Part shown: piece after piece, positions 15,757 to 16,056 of the stretch
Numbering within the stretch: the stretch's first letter is position 1
Layout: every line of letters begins with the position of its first letter
Source of the DNA: JAIVJG01 sp964236735
Lineage (GTDB): Bacteria; Acidobacteriota; Blastocatellia; Pyrinomonadales; Pyrinomonadaceae
Direction: 5' to 3'
DNA: 16,056 nt
Assembly: GCA_964236735.1 (NCBI GenBank)
Contig: CAXSFM010000038.1
Span: forward strand, 1 to 16,056
Translations under genes and position numbers: made by a program
The notes under the pieces: model-generated
The model's database searches: none
Seen by the model: the letters and a program-made list of their open reading frames with translations, nothing else
What the model was told of the DNA's origin: nothing

Positions 15757-15809
15757 GGTTGTAGAGTCTCCTTTGAGGTTGAAATCTCAGCCACCATTGC
15801 GCTAGAATT

Positions 15810-15823
15810 GTTCTGACCAGAAC
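15810..15823. promoter_or_regulatory. Operator-like palindrome upstream of the secreted protein gene
   Basis: GTTCTGACCAGAAC is a dyad with 6-base arms and a 2-base centre, 54 bases before the start codon. A second dyad, CTTTGC...GCAAAG, lies at 15829-15849. Spacing suits a repressor site, but no regulator gene is in view. Confidence 0.35.
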
Positions 15824-15866
15824 GCATTCTTTGCACAATTGCAGCAAAGGTTGTGTTGACTGTGTG

Positions 15867-15903
15867 GCTCCGCGGTTCAGTGTCACCTGACCGCGGAGCT
15901 TTT
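15867..15903 (+). terminator. Intrinsic-terminator-like hairpin, no obvious gene
   Basis: GCTCCGCGGT and ACCGCGGAGC pair over 10 bases. They continue through one bulged T to CAG/CTG, with a 6-base loop, and are followed by TTTT on the plus strand. No plus-strand gene precedes it, so it may end a small antisense RNA or belong to a lost gene. Confidence 0.45.
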
Positions 15904-15923
15904 GCTTACATCTTTAGAAGAAA

Positions 15924-15950
15924 CGGGAGAATCTATATCGATAGATCCCG
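15924..15950. repeat. Imperfect hairpin
   Basis: CGGG-aga-ATCTAT (15924-15936) can pair with ATAGATCCCG (15941-15950) around ATCG, leaving AGA unpaired on one side. Purpose unknown. Confidence 0.35.
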
Positions 15951-16005
15951 ATTTAGTGTTGAGCAGCACAAACCTTCCGTTAAAAAGTCAAAAACAGTAG
16001 ATAAT

Positions 16006-16056
16006 AGACCTCTTGCAAAAGTGATTAGCTGAGGCCGAGTTCATAATTGTGCAGCC
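16006..16056. mobile_element. Possible terminal inverted repeat of an insertion sequence
   Basis: AGACCTCTTGCAAAAG at 16006-16021 resembles the outer end shared by many IS elements with DDE transposases of the IS5/IS4 type, as I recall such ends. Only one end is present, and the transposase would lie outside the window. The AT-rich setting fits. Assignment is tentative. Confidence 0.3.

Larger units (their letters stand above)
15757..16056. other. AT-rich upstream region without a gene
   Basis: About 300 bases to the window end show no plausible coding frame. They hold a ribosome site (15762-15767 region), an operator-like dyad, a T-followed hairpin, a second hairpin and an IS-end-like sequence at the edge. 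I could not find a well-spaced promoter for the gene starting at 15756. Confidence 0.5.

Noticed and set aside
15810..15823. LexA (SOS) box
   Set aside because: The dyad GTTCTG-AC-CAGAAC lacks the spacing of the known CTGT-N8-ACAG or GAAC-N4-GTTC boxes, so no regulator is assigned.
1..16056. CRISPR array, tRNA, rRNA
   Set aside because: I saw no regularly spaced repeats, no cloverleaf-like stretch and no rRNA-like sequence when reading both strands by eye.

Overview
The window looks like a chromosomal segment of an uncultured, high-GC Gram-negative bacterium, most likely an Acidobacteriota member near Blastocatellia. This rests on family content: two secreted proteins ending in the same DUF4214 module, a TIGR03118-type propeller fused to Calx-beta, a tandem M16 protease, and a membrane protein followed by a winged-helix regulator. 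It is an inference from protein style, since there is no rRNA or other marker gene.

Layout. (1) Positions 1-2153 carry the 3' part of a secreted or surface multidomain protein: the end of an LCAT-like alpha/beta hydrolase, an Ig-like segment and a C-terminal DUF4214 module. Its first ~1.1 kb is AT-richer than its end. Directly after its stop lies a 24-codon remnant of the 3' end of an isocitrate/isopropylmalate dehydrogenase gene. (2) Positions 2328-5047 hold a promoter, a secreted TIGR03118/Calx-beta/DUF4214 protein and a strong hairpin terminator. (3) Positions 5094-8048 (minus) encode a two-unit M16 zinc protease. (4) Divergently, 8276-9338 encode a polytopic membrane protein, probably leaderless, and an overlapping winged-helix regulator, followed by a terminator. 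(5) Positions 9447-13141 form an apparent plus-strand operon: a small two-helix membrane protein, a membrane-anchored DUF4352-like protein, a geranylgeranyl-reductase-type flavoprotein and a CreD-like membrane protein, closed by a hairpin. (6) Positions 13222-13614 (minus) encode a response-regulator receiver domain that has lost its first strand.

(7) From about 13615 to the end the sequence becomes clearly AT-rich and looks acquired. It has a 91-residue three-helix membrane protein, a large hairpin, a 563-residue secreted protein with a hydrophobic Cys-rich core and RTX/EF-hand-like calcium loops, regulatory dyads, and at the extreme right a sequence resembling an IS terminal repeat. The most novel possibility is that the secreted Cys-rich protein and its small membrane neighbour form a bacteriocin-like effector and immunity pair. 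The sequence suggests this but does not prove it.

Both edges of the GC-rich core (about 2154 and 13570-13614) coincide with genes that lost their 5' parts, as expected where accessory DNA has replaced resident sequence.
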